Positions 8,872 through 17,209 of a stretch of DNA of 64,000 nt are shown here, one piece after another. The stretch's first letter is position 1. Every line of letters begins with the position of its first letter. The notes under the pieces were generated by a model. That model did no database searches, was not told the origin of the DNA, and was given only the letters and a program-made list of their open reading frames with translations. A program made the translations under genes and the position numbers. The stretch comes from Nitrospira sp. (GTDB lineage Bacteria > Nitrospirota > Nitrospiria > Nitrospirales > Nitrospiraceae): positions 62,001-126,000 of the forward strand of contig JAUYAO010000054.1 of the NCBI GenBank assembly GCA_030692565.1, written 5' to 3'.

Positions 8872-11345
8872 GTGCCCTCCTCAGGTGGCTGATTGCGGAT
8901 CCTCGGCAGTGTGATGAGACAGGTCGTGCCCTCTCCCACGCGGCTCTCGATCCGCAACTCTCCGCCGAATTTCCTGATGATGCGCCGGGCGACGGTCAGG
9001 CCCAATCCCGAACCTTCCCCTTGTCCTTTGGTCGTAAAGAACGGGTCGAAGATTCTTGCGAGGTATTGCGGGGCAATCCCAGGGCCGCTGTCCGTGATCC
9101 TGGCTGTGACTAGTTGATCTGTCTGCGTGGTGACGATGGTCAAGGCGCCGACCCCTTTCATCGCCTGAACGGCATTTATCAAGAGATTCATTATGGCTTG
9201 CTGGAGTTGGTCGGGGATGGCCATGACCATGGTCTCTCCGGCGAAGGTCTTTTGGATGGCTATCTGAGTCAGATCGGCGGCGGTCTGCATGGCGGCGAGC
9301 GCGTGCTCGATCGTGGATTCCACGCACACCGGAATGCGCTGGGCTGAGGTGTCCCGAGCGGTGATGCCGGTGAAGTCCCGGATGATGGCGGCCATCCGGC
9401 GCCCTTGGGCGACGATATCGCGGGCGTGCGATTGGGCGCGGGTGAGATCGGTTTCATCCTGAATGGCTTCTCCCAGGCCCAGGATCCCGAACAATGGATT
9501 ATTCAATTCATGTCCGATGCCGGCGGTCAGCACGCCGAGGCTGCCGGATTTCTCGGCTTGAATGAGTTGGTCCTGCATGCGGCTGTCATCGGTGATGTCG
9601 CGGAGCACAAGCCCGCTGTGCGGTTCTTCTCCCGGGCGGCTGGGCAGGCGAAACCACAGATAATGATACGTCCGTGAGCCAATCCGGAGCTCCGCCCGGT
9701 CACGACCCCCCTCGTTGCCGTCGGCTTGAGCCAGGGGATCCCGTGGGGCTTTGTTTAGAACCGGTGCGGCTGCGTCCGGTGCCCCGGCTGCGTCCCCGGA
9801 AAATTCTTGGCGGAGTTTGGTTTGGCTGGCGGCGTCGAGCGGAAGTACGGTGAACAGTGACAGCGGCGGCGTTGCGTCGGGCGCGAGGTGGAAGGTCTCA
9901 CGAGCGGCCTGATTCACGTAGTTGACGGATTCACCAGCATCGACCAGGACGATGGGCGTCGGGACCGCATCCAGGATCTGATCGGTGGACTGCCGGAGGT
10001 AATCCACTTCTTGCGTTTTCAAGGTCACTTGGTCGGTCAAGCCGGCAAATGCGGCTTCCAGTTGAGTATTCATGCGGGTGAATTCGTCGGCCAGATCCTC
10101 CAGTTCGTCGCCGGTGCGAATGTCGATGGCGGTTTGGAGTTCTCCTCGTCCGATCGCTTGGGCGGCCTGTTGCAGCGCGCGGACCGGCGTGACGATGCGG
10201 CTGGCGGCGACGTAGCCCAGCACCGCGAGGAGCACGACGGCGATGCCGCCAAAGACCGTCATCCAGGTAAAGAGATGTTGGATCGGCGCAAACAGTTCAT
10301 CGGACGATTGCCAGACAAAGGTATGCCAGGAGCCGCCGCTCAGCGATCCGTTCGTCGCGCGGCTGGTCTCCGGCAGGGGCGCGAAGCCGATGATCGACGT
10401 CGTCTTGCCTCCGTGTCCGTCGCTCGCTGCCTGGGTCCAGCCGGGCTGGAGCGGAGTGATGAGGGGAATCAGGCTCTGGTCGGATAGTGAGACGCCGGTT
10501 GGGAGGATCGGGCAGCTCATCACGATGCCCCGGCTATCGATCAGCATCACATGCCCGGTTTTCCCGAACCGGATGGGGTGGGTGGAAGGGGAGAAAAACT
10601 CTTTGGCATCGATCACGCGATGCAGCACGCCGATAACTTCGTAGTGGAGGCTGTCCATGACAGGGATGGAAATGGTGAACGCATACGTATCGGCCTGGGC
10701 ATGGAAGTGGACGTCCTCGATAAATAGTTTCCCCGCTCCGTTATTGAAGGCGCCCTTCCACCAGAGAGAGTCGCCATGGCGGTAGTCCGGTTTGGCCTTC
10801 ATGGAGGCGACGAGGGTGCCATGACTATCGGTCAGGAACAGCATCTTCGTGGCCGAGCGCATGACTTGCGGCAGGAGGTGATCAGGTTGGCTGTGGGCGC
10901 CGGAGTAATACTCACGCAAGAGCCCGGCCGTCAGATTCTCAGTGACGGCCTTGACCATGGCGGGGTCGCGTGCTGCCCAATGTGCGGTCTGTTCGGCGTC
11001 GGAGAGGTTTCCCAATCCTGGGGGCAATGCCGAGGCGCCGTCCCGGCGTCGTTCCAGCTCCTGAATGATTGCGGGATCGTTCGCGATGCGGGAGGTGCGG
11101 GCCACTTCTTCAGCGGTGACGAGGTCGAGTTTGCGGGCGGCCTCGGTTGCGAGCGCCTTGAAGCTTTCGCCGTTGACGTCGCGGATTTCTTGCGACCCCT
11201 GCCAGAAGGCCATGCCCAGTCCGATGACGAGCGGGACGATACCGACGAAGAGCATCGAGAGGATCAGTTTGGCTTTCAGTCCCCATCGGGTCTCGCGTGG
11301 TGCGTGTGGCGGGCGTGCCGGCCTTGGTGTCGTCATGGGGGTCAC
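8823..11345 (-). CDS. Membrane histidine kinase: double Cache, HAMP, PAS, HisKA, HATPase
   Basis: In this 840-residue sensor kinase, a first membrane helix (about residues 25-47) is followed by a periplasmic Cache-type domain of about 310 residues. A second helix near 362-390, a HAMP linker and a PAS-like region with QTLKTQEVDYLRQS come next. The H-box is GIGHELNNPLFGIL, the N-box NLLINAVQAM, with G1 DSGPGI and G2 GSGLGL. It has no receiver domain. Translation probably starts at GTG 11345, whose GTGA overlaps the TGA of the upstream kinase gene by four bases (coupling); ATG 11336 is an alternative. It may phosphorylate the receiver at 12484-12918. Confidence 0.92.
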   Translation of the reverse strand: MTPMTTPRPARPPHAPRETRWGLKAKLILSMLFVGIVPLVIGLGMAFWQGSQEIRDVNGESFKALATEAARKLDLVTAEEVARTSRIANDPAIIQELERRRDGASALPPGLGNLSDAEQTAHWAARDPAMVKAVTENLTAGLLREYYSGAHSQPDHLLPQVMRSATKMLFLTDSHGTLVASMKAKPDYRHGDSLWWKGAFNNGAGKLFIEDVHFHAQADTYAFTISIPVMDSLHYEVIGVLHRVIDAKEFFSPSTHPIRFGKTGHVMLIDSRGIVMSCPILPTGVSLSDQSLIPLITPLQPGWTQAASDGHGGKTTSIIGFAPLPETSRATNGSLSGGSWHTFVWQSSDELFAPIQHLFTWMTVFGGIAVVLLAVLGYVAASRIVTPVRALQQAAQAIGRGELQTAIDIRTGDELEDLADEFTRMNTQLEAAFAGLTDQVTLKTQEVDYLRQSTDQILDAVPTPIVLVDAGESVNYVNQAARETFHLAPDATPPLSLFTVLPLDAASQTKLRQEFSGDAAGAPDAAAPVLNKAPRDPLAQADGNEGGRDRAELRIGSRTYHYLWFRLPSRPGEEPHSGLVLRDITDDSRMQDQLIQAEKSGSLGVLTAGIGHELNNPLFGILGLGEAIQDETDLTRAQSHARDIVAQGRRMAAIIRDFTGITARDTSAQRIPVCVESTIEHALAAMQTAADLTQIAIQKTFAGETMVMAIPDQLQQAIMNLLINAVQAMKGVGALTIVTTQTDQLVTARITDSGPGIAPQYLARIFDPFFTTKGQGEGSGLGLTVARRIIRKFGGELRIESRVGEGTTCLITLPRIRNQPPEEGTCIASSPRSEPQPSRS

Positions 11346-12487
11346 GTCTGTGCTGTTCGTGGCAAGGTGATAGTAAAGGTGCTGCCGATGCCGACGTCGC
11401 TGGTCACGGCAATGGTGCCGTGCATCTGGTGAATCACATGCTTGATATTATACAGGCCCAGGCCGGTACCTTTCCCGGGAGGTTTGGTGGTGAAAAATGG
11501 TTCGAAGATCTCGTTGAAGAGCTCCGGGGGAATGCCGCAGCCTGTATCGGCGACCTGAATCGCCACGTGATCCTGCTCAATCGTCGTTCGAAGTGTTAAC
11601 GTGCCGCCGCGCTCCATGGCCTGAATGGCGTTGGTGATGAGGTTGACGAAGACATGGAGCAGTTCGTCGGGATGTCCAGTGGCTGCCGCTTCGGGGGTAT
11701 ACTGCTTGACGATATCGATATCATGGAACCCGACAGCATAGCGGGCGATCCTCAGCGCCTCATCGAGTTTGTTGTTGAGAGGGATCAGGCTATGGTTGTG
11801 AGAGGCGGAGCGTCGGCCGTAGGCCGTGAGGTCGCGGCAGATGGCTGTGGTACGCTTGACGGCCGCGATAATGTCCGCCGCCTGTGTGTGGATGATTTCG
11901 AGATCCGTTTCTTCGGCAAGGTTTTCCGCGAGCCCCAGAATCAATTGCAACGGGTTGTTGATATCGTGGGCGATGCCGGCGGCAAAGGAGCCGATGCCGG
12001 CCAGCTTTTCCGCATGCAGCAATTCCGCTTGCAAGGCCGATTCATGTTGAACGAGTTCCCAGAGAATGCGGGAGGCGGATCCACTCAGCACATCTGCATC
12101 AGGCCGGGCGTGACTGCGGAGCGTTGCTCCTAAGGCGGGGTCGCCGGTCACATCGAGAATCAGTTGCACGCCGTGGTTCTGGATGAGCTCGGTGATGTGG
12201 GGTACCACCGGCACGCGCAGTTCACGGGCCCGCTGCAGGCCGGGTGCTCCGGGGTTGCAATCGGTGATGCCGATGATCTCGATGGCCGGAATTTGGTGGA
12301 GCAGATCGAGGAGCGCGGTGCCGCCCCGGCCTGCTCCCAGAATGGCGACTTTGGTGGGCGTCACGTCTGTGGGGTGGGTGGTCGTCATAGGGTTGAGGGC
12401 ATCTTTGTCTCGTGAGGCCGGGGAGGACCGTACACCGGCCCTCCCCTCCGGATCCTGCGTAGATACCTGCGGCGCTGACGAGTTCAT
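11342..12487 (-). CDS. Soluble histidine kinase with an N-terminal Rossmann-like domain
   Basis: This 381-residue protein has no membrane segment. Residues about 35-150 look like a nucleotide-binding Rossmann fold ([17 protein letters not shown], then a DCNPG turn and LILDVTGDP), as in NAD-dependent dehydrogenases. Next come a HisKA domain with [17 protein letters not shown], the N-box [11 protein letters not shown] and the G-boxes DTGCGI and GTGLGL. The combination suggests a kinase that reads a dinucleotide or metabolite level in the cytoplasm; this is inference. The start (ATG 12487) overlaps the stop of the upstream response regulator gene by four bases. Confidence 0.9.
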   Translation of the reverse strand: MNSSAPQVSTQDPEGRAGVRSSPASRDKDALNPMTTTHPTDVTPTKVAILGAGRGGTALLDLLHQIPAIEIIGITDCNPGAPGLQRARELRVPVVPHITELIQNHGVQLILDVTGDPALGATLRSHARPDADVLSGSASRILWELVQHESALQAELLHAEKLAGIGSFAAGIAHDINNPLQLILGLAENLAEETDLEIIHTQAADIIAAVKRTTAICRDLTAYGRRSASHNHSLIPLNNKLDEALRIARYAVGFHDIDIVKQYTPEAAATGHPDELLHVFVNLITNAIQAMERGGTLTLRTTIEQDHVAIQVADTGCGIPPELFNEIFEPFFTTKPPGKGTGLGLYNIKHVIHQMHGTIAVTSDVGIGSTFTITLPRTAQT

Positions 12488-12918
12488 AAGGGCGCCAGTT
12501 CACGCTGCTCCATCGCACGGGCGACGGAGGCTTTCAGCTTTTCTCCTTCAACGGGTTTCACCAGATAGTCGACCACGCCTTGCCTGAGTAACGACGTAGC
12601 CATGTCGGTGTCGGGGAATCCGGTCAGGACGATCAGGGGCACGCGGGGGTAATTTTGCCGGAAGTACGCAATCGCTTCGATCCCGTTGACCTTCGGCATA
12701 CGGATATCGCACACCATTACGTCGAGCAGCAGCCGGTTTTCTCCGCTATTGATGGTCTCAATGGCTTTCTCGCCGTTCTCGGCCTCCAGCACGTCATAGC
12801 CCGCTTTCTGCAACGTCATCTTTACGACTTTGCGGATGTCCGGCTCGTCGTCCACGACTAGGACTCGTCCGTTGCAGGCATCTCCTCCGACAAAGAACCC
12901 TGATTTGAATTCAGACAT
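12484..12918 (-). CDS. Response regulator, receiver domain only
   Basis: The 144-residue protein has a 17-residue N-terminal extension and then a receiver domain. The acidic pair is in VVDDEPDIR, the phospho-acceptor Asp lies in CDIRMP, Thr in VLTGFPD and Lys in VKPVEG. There is no DNA-binding output, so it probably passes phosphate between the two kinases encoded downstream or acts by contact. AGGAGG lies about five bases ahead of ATG 12918. Its stop overlaps the start of the Rossmann-kinase gene, so the two are translationally coupled. Confidence 0.93.
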   Translation of the reverse strand: MSEFKSGFFVGGDACNGRVLVVDDEPDIRKVVKMTLQKAGYDVLEAENGEKAIETINSGENRLLLDVMVCDIRMPKVNGIEAIAYFRQNYPRVPLIVLTGFPDTDMATSLLRQGVVDYLVKPVEGEKLKASVARAMEQRELAPL

Positions 12919-12970
12919 GGAAGCCTCCTTGATGGTGGGTGATGGAATGGGTTGGGGCCGTCTGGTTCAT
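12911..12970 (-). CDS. Possible 19-codon leader ORF ahead of the response regulator
   Basis: An ATG at 12970 follows an AGGAG site and opens a frame of 19 codons rich in His and Thr (MNQTAPTHSITHHQGGFHV). It ends 8 bases inside the response regulator gene. The ATG overlaps the stop of the preceding small membrane-protein frame in an ATGA arrangement. It may couple translation through the operon or be a chance frame; nothing else supports a product. Confidence 0.3.
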   Translation of the reverse strand: MNQTAPTHSITHHQGGFHV

Positions 12971-13236
12971 GGTCGTTCTCCTGCTGTGGTCAGTGAGCAA
13001 TCCCGATGCCGCGCATGAAGCGATGAAAACCCTCTGCAAATGAATGAATTGCGAGCGCTCAACCTATTGCCATGACTTTTGCTGGTGGATATCCACCACC
13101 ACCGTTGGTTCATAGGCACCAGGTGTAACGGTATTATTGTGGGGGCATTCATCGCCATGGGGCACCACATGCGCCGAAGGAAGGCGATCGCGGCGATGAG
13201 AGTGACCGTGGTCCAAAGGAACATCATGAGATACAT
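12967..13236 (-). CDS. Small single-helix membrane protein, hypothetical
   Basis: The 89-codon frame starts at ATG 13236 just after a strong GGAGG ribosome site. It begins with one membrane helix (MYLMMFLWTTVTLIAAIAFL) followed by a basic Arg-Arg boundary. The remainder is polar and low in recognisable structure, including WWW near residue 52. It lies immediately upstream of, and in line with, the response regulator-kinase operon. The helix and ribosome site argue for a real product; the tail could be non-functional. I do not recognise a family. Confidence 0.45.
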   Translation of the reverse strand: MYLMMFLWTTVTLIAAIAFLRRMWCPMAMNAPTIIPLHLVPMNQRWWWISTSKSHGNRLSARNSFICRGFSSLHARHRDCSLTTAGERP

Positions 13237-13554
13237 GTACCCTCCTGCGAATGTCATCGGCCTCGATCAGCTCTACCGCAAGGACTGTACCGGTGAAGAT
13301 TGTTGCTGCTTGTGGCGGGAAAACAGTCACGATCTCGGATGTTTCGCGGAGATCGAAGGTATCTGGTGAGTTGCAGGACTTCCGATTGGGAGACAGCCAA
13401 ACCAATCCACCCTGGATGCGATTTGATTCGCTGAGGTGGTCATTGGTATGTGCAGGGATCTGTGTCGTTCCGTGTGTGGATGAGCGCCCGGCTAAGCGAA
13501 TTGCGTTTCCTGTCGGGCCTCGGGTATCCTCACCTGAACAGACGGAGGCCGTGC
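13237..13554. other. 318 bp gap between the signalling operon and bolA
   Basis: These bases separate the minus-strand signalling operon from the plus-strand bolA gene, so promoters for both should lie here. I see no convincing -35/-10 pair, no RNA gene and no repeat. Open frames on both strands are short and unlike proteins. Confidence 0.5.
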
Positions 13555-13794
13555 ATGATTACACCGGAAGTGTTGACCGAGTTCGTTCGGAAGAGTATGC
13601 CGGATGCGGCGGTGACGGTCACCGATCGCACTGGGACGATGGACCATTTGAAGGTGATAGTAGTGTCGGAGGCGTTTCGGGAGAAGAATCTTCTGGATCG
13701 GCACCGGCTCATCTATCAGGCGCTGGATGTGCCGTTGAAGGATGGGCGTATTCACGCGCTGGAGTTGACGGCTCGCACTAAAGACGAAGCATAG
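13555..13794 (+). CDS. bolA: BolA family protein
   Basis: The 79-residue protein contains the BolA core: a beta-strand pair ending in DHLKVIVVSEAF, then EKNLLDRHRLIYQAL, in which the His is a usual metal or Fe-S ligand. BolA proteins pair with monothiol CGFS-type glutaredoxins to sense or deliver 2Fe-2S clusters, and just such a glutaredoxin gene begins nine bases downstream. GGAGG lies ahead of ATG 13555. An upstream extension of the frame lacks a ribosome site and was not used. Confidence 0.92.
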   Translation: MITPEVLTEFVRKSMPDAAVTVTDRTGTMDHLKVIVVSEAFREKNLLDRHRLIYQALDVPLKDGRIHALELTARTKDEA

Positions 13795-13803
13795 GAGGAT
13801 ACG

Positions 13804-14127
13804 ATGGCCGAACCGATAGAAGATGAGATCCAGAAGGAAGTGAAAGCGCATAAGATTCTGATCTACGGCAAGGGGACGAAGACCATGCCGATGTGCGGAT
13901 TCACACGGGAGACGATGCAGTTTTTTGAGAAGTATGGATACCCGTATGAACTGATCGATGTGCTCTCCCAGCCGACCAAGCGGGAAGCCCTCACGAAGAT
14001 GACCAATTGGCCGACGCTGCCCAAAGTGTTCATCGACGGGACGTTCTACGGGGACACCGACATTCTCGATCCGATGGAAAAGAAAGGCGAGATGGAGCCG
14101 CTGCTGAAGAAGGCGTTCGGGAGGTAG
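13804..14127 (+). CDS. grxD: Monothiol glutaredoxin, Grx4/GrxD type
   Basis: The 107-residue thioredoxin-fold protein has the GrxD layout: KGTKTMPMCGFT at the active site, WPTLPKVFI for the cis-Pro region, and a C-terminal helix. The usual CGFS active site reads CGFT here, and the usual GGCDI loop reads GDTDI. Both changes are at positions that hold glutathione and the bridging 2Fe-2S cluster in characterised members. An AGGAGG site precedes ATG 13804. It is co-transcribed with bolA, and a strong hairpin follows the gene. Confidence 0.92.
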   Translation: MAEPIEDEIQKEVKAHKILIYGKGTKTMPMCGFTRETMQFFEKYGYPYELIDVLSQPTKREALTKMTNWPTLPKVFIDGTFYGDTDILDPMEKKGEMEPLLKKAFGR

Positions 14128-14154
14128 GTGCATTGCCTTAGCGGGAGTCGGGAC

Positions 14155-14202
14155 CACACCAAGCCGGCGGGCGCTCGCATGAGTACCCGCCGGCTTGGTG
14201 TG
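14155..14202. terminator. Strong hairpin between convergent genes
   Basis: A perfect 17-base stem, CACACCAAGCCGGCGGG and its complement, encloses a 14-base loop. It lies between grxD (plus) and a minus-strand membrane-protein gene and probably ends transcription in both directions. There is no T-run on either side, so termination may need Rho, or the element may be a transcript stabiliser. Confidence 0.6.
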
Positions 14203-14233
14203 AGAGGATGTCTCTCGTACGCCGCGGTGTCGG

Positions 14234-15508
14234 CTACCTCCAGGCTTTCATTTCCTCCCTCAAGAGCACCACGCGGCCGAACATGCGGGTCGCATGTTTT
14301 TCCAGATACGACGCGCTCAACAGGACGAGGATTCCGGCTGCCGCGAGAAACGCCCATGGACTCTGGGCATACAGCTGCATGGCGAACTTCAAGTGGTAGC
14401 CCATGCTGAAGATCAAGCCGACGATCCCGGCAGAGAACACTACCCGTTCCTGGTACCGGAATCCCGCCACCACCATGAAGGTGGCGAGCGCGACGCACAG
14501 GAACGACGAGAGCAACGTCGCTTCTGTGCCGAGCTGGGAGAGTAACGCAATCAACGTCAACAGTGATGCGACTTTCCTGTACGAGTTCCCCCCGCCGAAC
14601 GACCGTAGCGAGAGTCCGGTCAGTATGACGCTCAAGGGCAACAGGGTGACCAGTGGCCCGGCTACGGTCATATTTAACGCGGTGGGGAAGTACTGAAACG
14701 CGATCACGCACCAGCCCAACACGATCGGGACTGTGCTGAATGCCTGAACGCGTGTTCGTTCCGTGTCTTCCTTCATCAATCGTGGCAGCATCTCGAAGAG
14801 CAGTGCTCCGACGAGCATGCTTGTCACTCCGAGAAACACATCGTCTTGCGGATAAAATGCAGTCCGCGCCGCCACAATGCCGGTTGGCAGGAGCAGCAGC
14901 AAGCGGCTGATGATGCCTTCACTGGTGCCGCCTACTGTCGTGCCGGCGATAAAGCGCGAATCGATCCACAGTGCCAACGTGGCGACGGCAATCAACACCA
15001 TCGTCACCGGCAACCCGTGACGGACCGGGATGAGGAGACTGCTACAGGCCAGCAGATAGGCTCCGGTGAGCAGGCGGGCTTGCGGCCGGTTCAAGGCCGA
15101 GAAGCCTAGGAACGCCACGGGGCCGAGGAGGAGGAGCGTGGCGGCCCCGTTCAGGGCAATCTGACTCCACCCGGCCGCTTCATAGAGGAGCGCGCCAGGC
15201 AGGGACCCGTTGTCGGCGGATACCATCGAGTGGATCATCGCGCCGAGCTGCGAGCATTGGGCGGCAATGCCGGCAACGGCCAGTCCTAGGAGCGTTCTGG
15301 CGCCCTTGTCCTCCTTGACGCGCGCGCCCAGGAGGAGGCCGAGTCCAGCCAGGCTCAACAGATATCCGAGAAATAGGAAGTACCGGAATTGCGAACCGAA
15401 GTCTTGCCAGCCCTCCAGCATGAAGCTCGCGCTGGCTCCCAGGAGCAAGAGCGAGCCGATCCAGCGCAGTAACTGCCCGAGTTTCTGAATGTCCATCCAG
15501 CGTTCCAT
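14234..15508 (-). CDS. Polytopic membrane protein of unknown function
   Basis: The 424-residue protein has about 13-14 hydrophobic helices and very short loops throughout, with a basic C-terminal tail (FGRVVLLREEMKAWR). No family motif is recognisable; the layout recalls DUF2339-like or O-antigen-ligase-like membrane proteins, but this is only an impression. A GGAAGGAGG site sits ahead of ATG 15508. It is followed in the same direction, after a small gap upstream, by the PspA-like pseudogene, so the two may share a transcript linked to membrane stress. Confidence 0.8.
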   Translation of the reverse strand: MERWMDIQKLGQLLRWIGSLLLLGASASFMLEGWQDFGSQFRYFLFLGYLLSLAGLGLLLGARVKEDKGARTLLGLAVAGIAAQCSQLGAMIHSMVSADNGSLPGALLYEAAGWSQIALNGAATLLLLGPVAFLGFSALNRPQARLLTGAYLLACSSLLIPVRHGLPVTMVLIAVATLALWIDSRFIAGTTVGGTSEGIISRLLLLLPTGIVAARTAFYPQDDVFLGVTSMLVGALLFEMLPRLMKEDTERTRVQAFSTVPIVLGWCVIAFQYFPTALNMTVAGPLVTLLPLSVILTGLSLRSFGGGNSYRKVASLLTLIALLSQLGTEATLLSSFLCVALATFMVVAGFRYQERVVFSAGIVGLIFSMGYHLKFAMQLYAQSPWAFLAAAGILVLLSASYLEKHATRMFGRVVLLREEMKAWR

Positions 15509-15538
15509 GATCGTCCTCCTTCCTGTGGCGATGTCCGG

Positions 15539-16190
15539 TTACTGTTTCTGTTCGGTCATTAATCCCAGCAAGGTGGCGCGGAGCTCTTCATGGTCCTCTT
15601 GCTGCCGGTAGGCGAGTTCGAAGTCGTCGGTGAGCAGGGCCGGTCCTGCGACGTAGCCTTCCGCTTCCGATACCCGCGTTTCCCAGCGGTTGAAGATGCC
15701 GGTGATCTCGTCCAGCGCGCTGGTCCCATCCGATTGAATGGCCTTCATCGCTTCGGCGCGGAACTGTCTCGTGGCGAGTGTGTGTTTCTTCCGCTGGAGT
15801 TCATCCAGCTTGGACTGGATTCCGCGGAGGTCGTCGACGAGTCTGGCGCGAAGCTCCCGTGCTTTGGTGAGCTGGGATTCGGTCGAGCCTGCTTCTTCCT
15901 TGGCTCGCGTCATCCGACGGACGCACTCGAGGGCGCGGCTTTCATCCTGGGTGCCGGCCTGGAGGGCCCGGTCTTTCCATTGCGCCGCAATCTTTGCGGA
16001 GTTCCGTCAATCTGGCCGCCAGTTTGTCCTCATCCTGCTGAAGGCGGGCGAGCCGCGCAGTGGCCTGGGCCGATGCAGCTTTCACCTCATGCATCGCTTC
16101 CGTGACCAGGGCTTCGTGATTCTCGATCTGGTCAAGGAACAAGTTGAAGTTGGACTGGATCGTGGCGTTGATGCGTTTGAAGATGCGCAT
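15539..16190 (-). pseudogene. pspA: PspA/IM30-like membrane-stress protein gene with a frameshift
   Basis: The first part (from ATG 16190, after GGAGG) begins MRIFKRINATIQSNFNLFLDQIENHE, a PspA-type amphipathic helix, and is helical throughout. It leaves frame near 16000. Translation in the next frame continues the family pattern without loss (KIAAQWKDRALQAG, then a helical stretch to the stop at 15539). The two halves join at CGCAAAG, where one extra A restores a single product of about 217 residues. This could be a real inactivating mutation, a sequencing error in an A-run, or frameshifting. PspA coats and protects damaged inner membrane. Confidence 0.75.
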
Positions 16191-16265
16191 GTGAACCTCC
16201 TGGTGAATGAGTGATCGTCTACGCTGAGTCTAGCGCTGGGAGACGTGTCCAGGGGGTACGATTGC

Positions 16266-16278
16266 ATGACAGTGTCAT
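16266..16278. promoter_or_regulatory. 13 bp palindromic operator candidate, site 1
   Basis: ATGACA-G-TGTCAT is a perfect palindrome. It lies in the 191 bp divergent region between the PspA-like gene and the gene starting at 16382. A near-identical site lies 86 bases downstream. The shape resembles dimeric repressor sites such as those of the GntR or TetR families. Confidence 0.6.
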
Positions 16279-16351
16279 TCATGCGCCCAGAATGTGGGCC
16301 AATCGGCAATATCAATCTTGTTATTCGCAAGCTTAGGAAGATGGTAATGTA

Positions 16352-16364
16352 GTGACACTGTCAT
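16352..16364. promoter_or_regulatory. 13 bp palindromic operator candidate, site 2
   Basis: GTGACACTGTCAT matches site 1 at 12 of 13 positions when read on the opposite strand. It lies 18-30 bases ahead of the start codon at 16382, where a bound repressor could block transcription of that gene. Confidence 0.6.
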
Positions 16365-16381
16365 TATCTGGAGTGAAAACG

Positions 16382-17185
16382 ATGAAGCAGGCCAAGAAGA
16401 CACATCTGGGACGGCATCGTGCGCTCTTTGATGCCGCCGCCATCGGGGCCCACGCCAGGTTTTCAGCTCAGGGATTTCGCCAGAAGGATCTGCGGTTTCT
16501 CATTGAGTTGTTTTCCAACTGGTTGGAGTCGGCGATGGAGGGCTCGAGCCTTGCCGTCGAGAATACGCAGATCGCGCGGTATCTCGCGGGTTCGGTCAAG
16601 GAGGGGTTTGCGAAGCAACTGGGAGGACAAGCCCAGCCACGCTATCGGCTGACCAGAGTCGGGCTTGTTGAAAATCTGACGCGCCTCGTCCATCGACGGC
16701 ATTGGTGGCCGGCCGAAGAGTTTTTCTTTATCTACTACTTCCTGGAGAGTTATCGGGCCAGAATCGAGGCGCTCATCGAAAAAGAGGGTAGTCTCTTTCC
16801 TGGCACCATGAAACTAGAGATCGGACATTTGCTCGATCTCAAGAGTTTCGTCGCGTGCCAGGAGGAGTTGCTTGATCGGGAGATTGCCAAACTGGATCTT
16901 CGTATCGGGGACTCTCGGAAGACGAGCGACTTGGCGATGCAGCTCAAAAGAAAGGGTGCGGCGCCCGATGCGATTCTGAAAGAAATCCAAGAGAAGGTGC
17001 CGTATCAGCTGAATAATCAAAAGCCGATGGTGGAGCTATTTCGGGAGACGCCCGATGAAAATTGGATCTGGGAGATGGAAGTCGGATCACAGAAACGCGC
17101 GGCAAGAATATTTGTGCCAATGAAGGAGCTGTTGCTCCATGTTCGGGGGCAGGTTGTGGCGCTCAAAGGAAAGGCGCAGGGTTGA
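16382..17185 (+). CDS. Hypothetical protein, possible winged-helix regulator
   Basis: The 267-residue soluble, helical, basic protein starts at ATG 16382 after GGAG; an upstream in-frame start would run through the operator palindrome. Residues about 35-110 (LRFLIELFSNWLESA, IARYLAGSVKEGFAKQL, PRYRLTRVGLVENLTRLV) read like a winged helix followed by a helical dimerisation region. I do not recognise a named family. The two matching palindromes upstream, shared with the divergent PspA-like gene, would fit an autoregulated transcription factor. This is inference only. Confidence 0.7.
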   Translation: MKQAKKTHLGRHRALFDAAAIGAHARFSAQGFRQKDLRFLIELFSNWLESAMEGSSLAVENTQIARYLAGSVKEGFAKQLGGQAQPRYRLTRVGLVENLTRLVHRRHWWPAEEFFFIYYFLESYRARIEALIEKEGSLFPGTMKLEIGHLLDLKSFVACQEELLDREIAKLDLRIGDSRKTSDLAMQLKRKGAAPDAILKEIQEKVPYQLNNQKPMVELFRETPDENWIWEMEVGSQKRAARIFVPMKELLLHVRGQVVALKGKAQG

Positions 17186-17209
17186 CGCCCACACTGCGAG
17201 AACTTGGAA

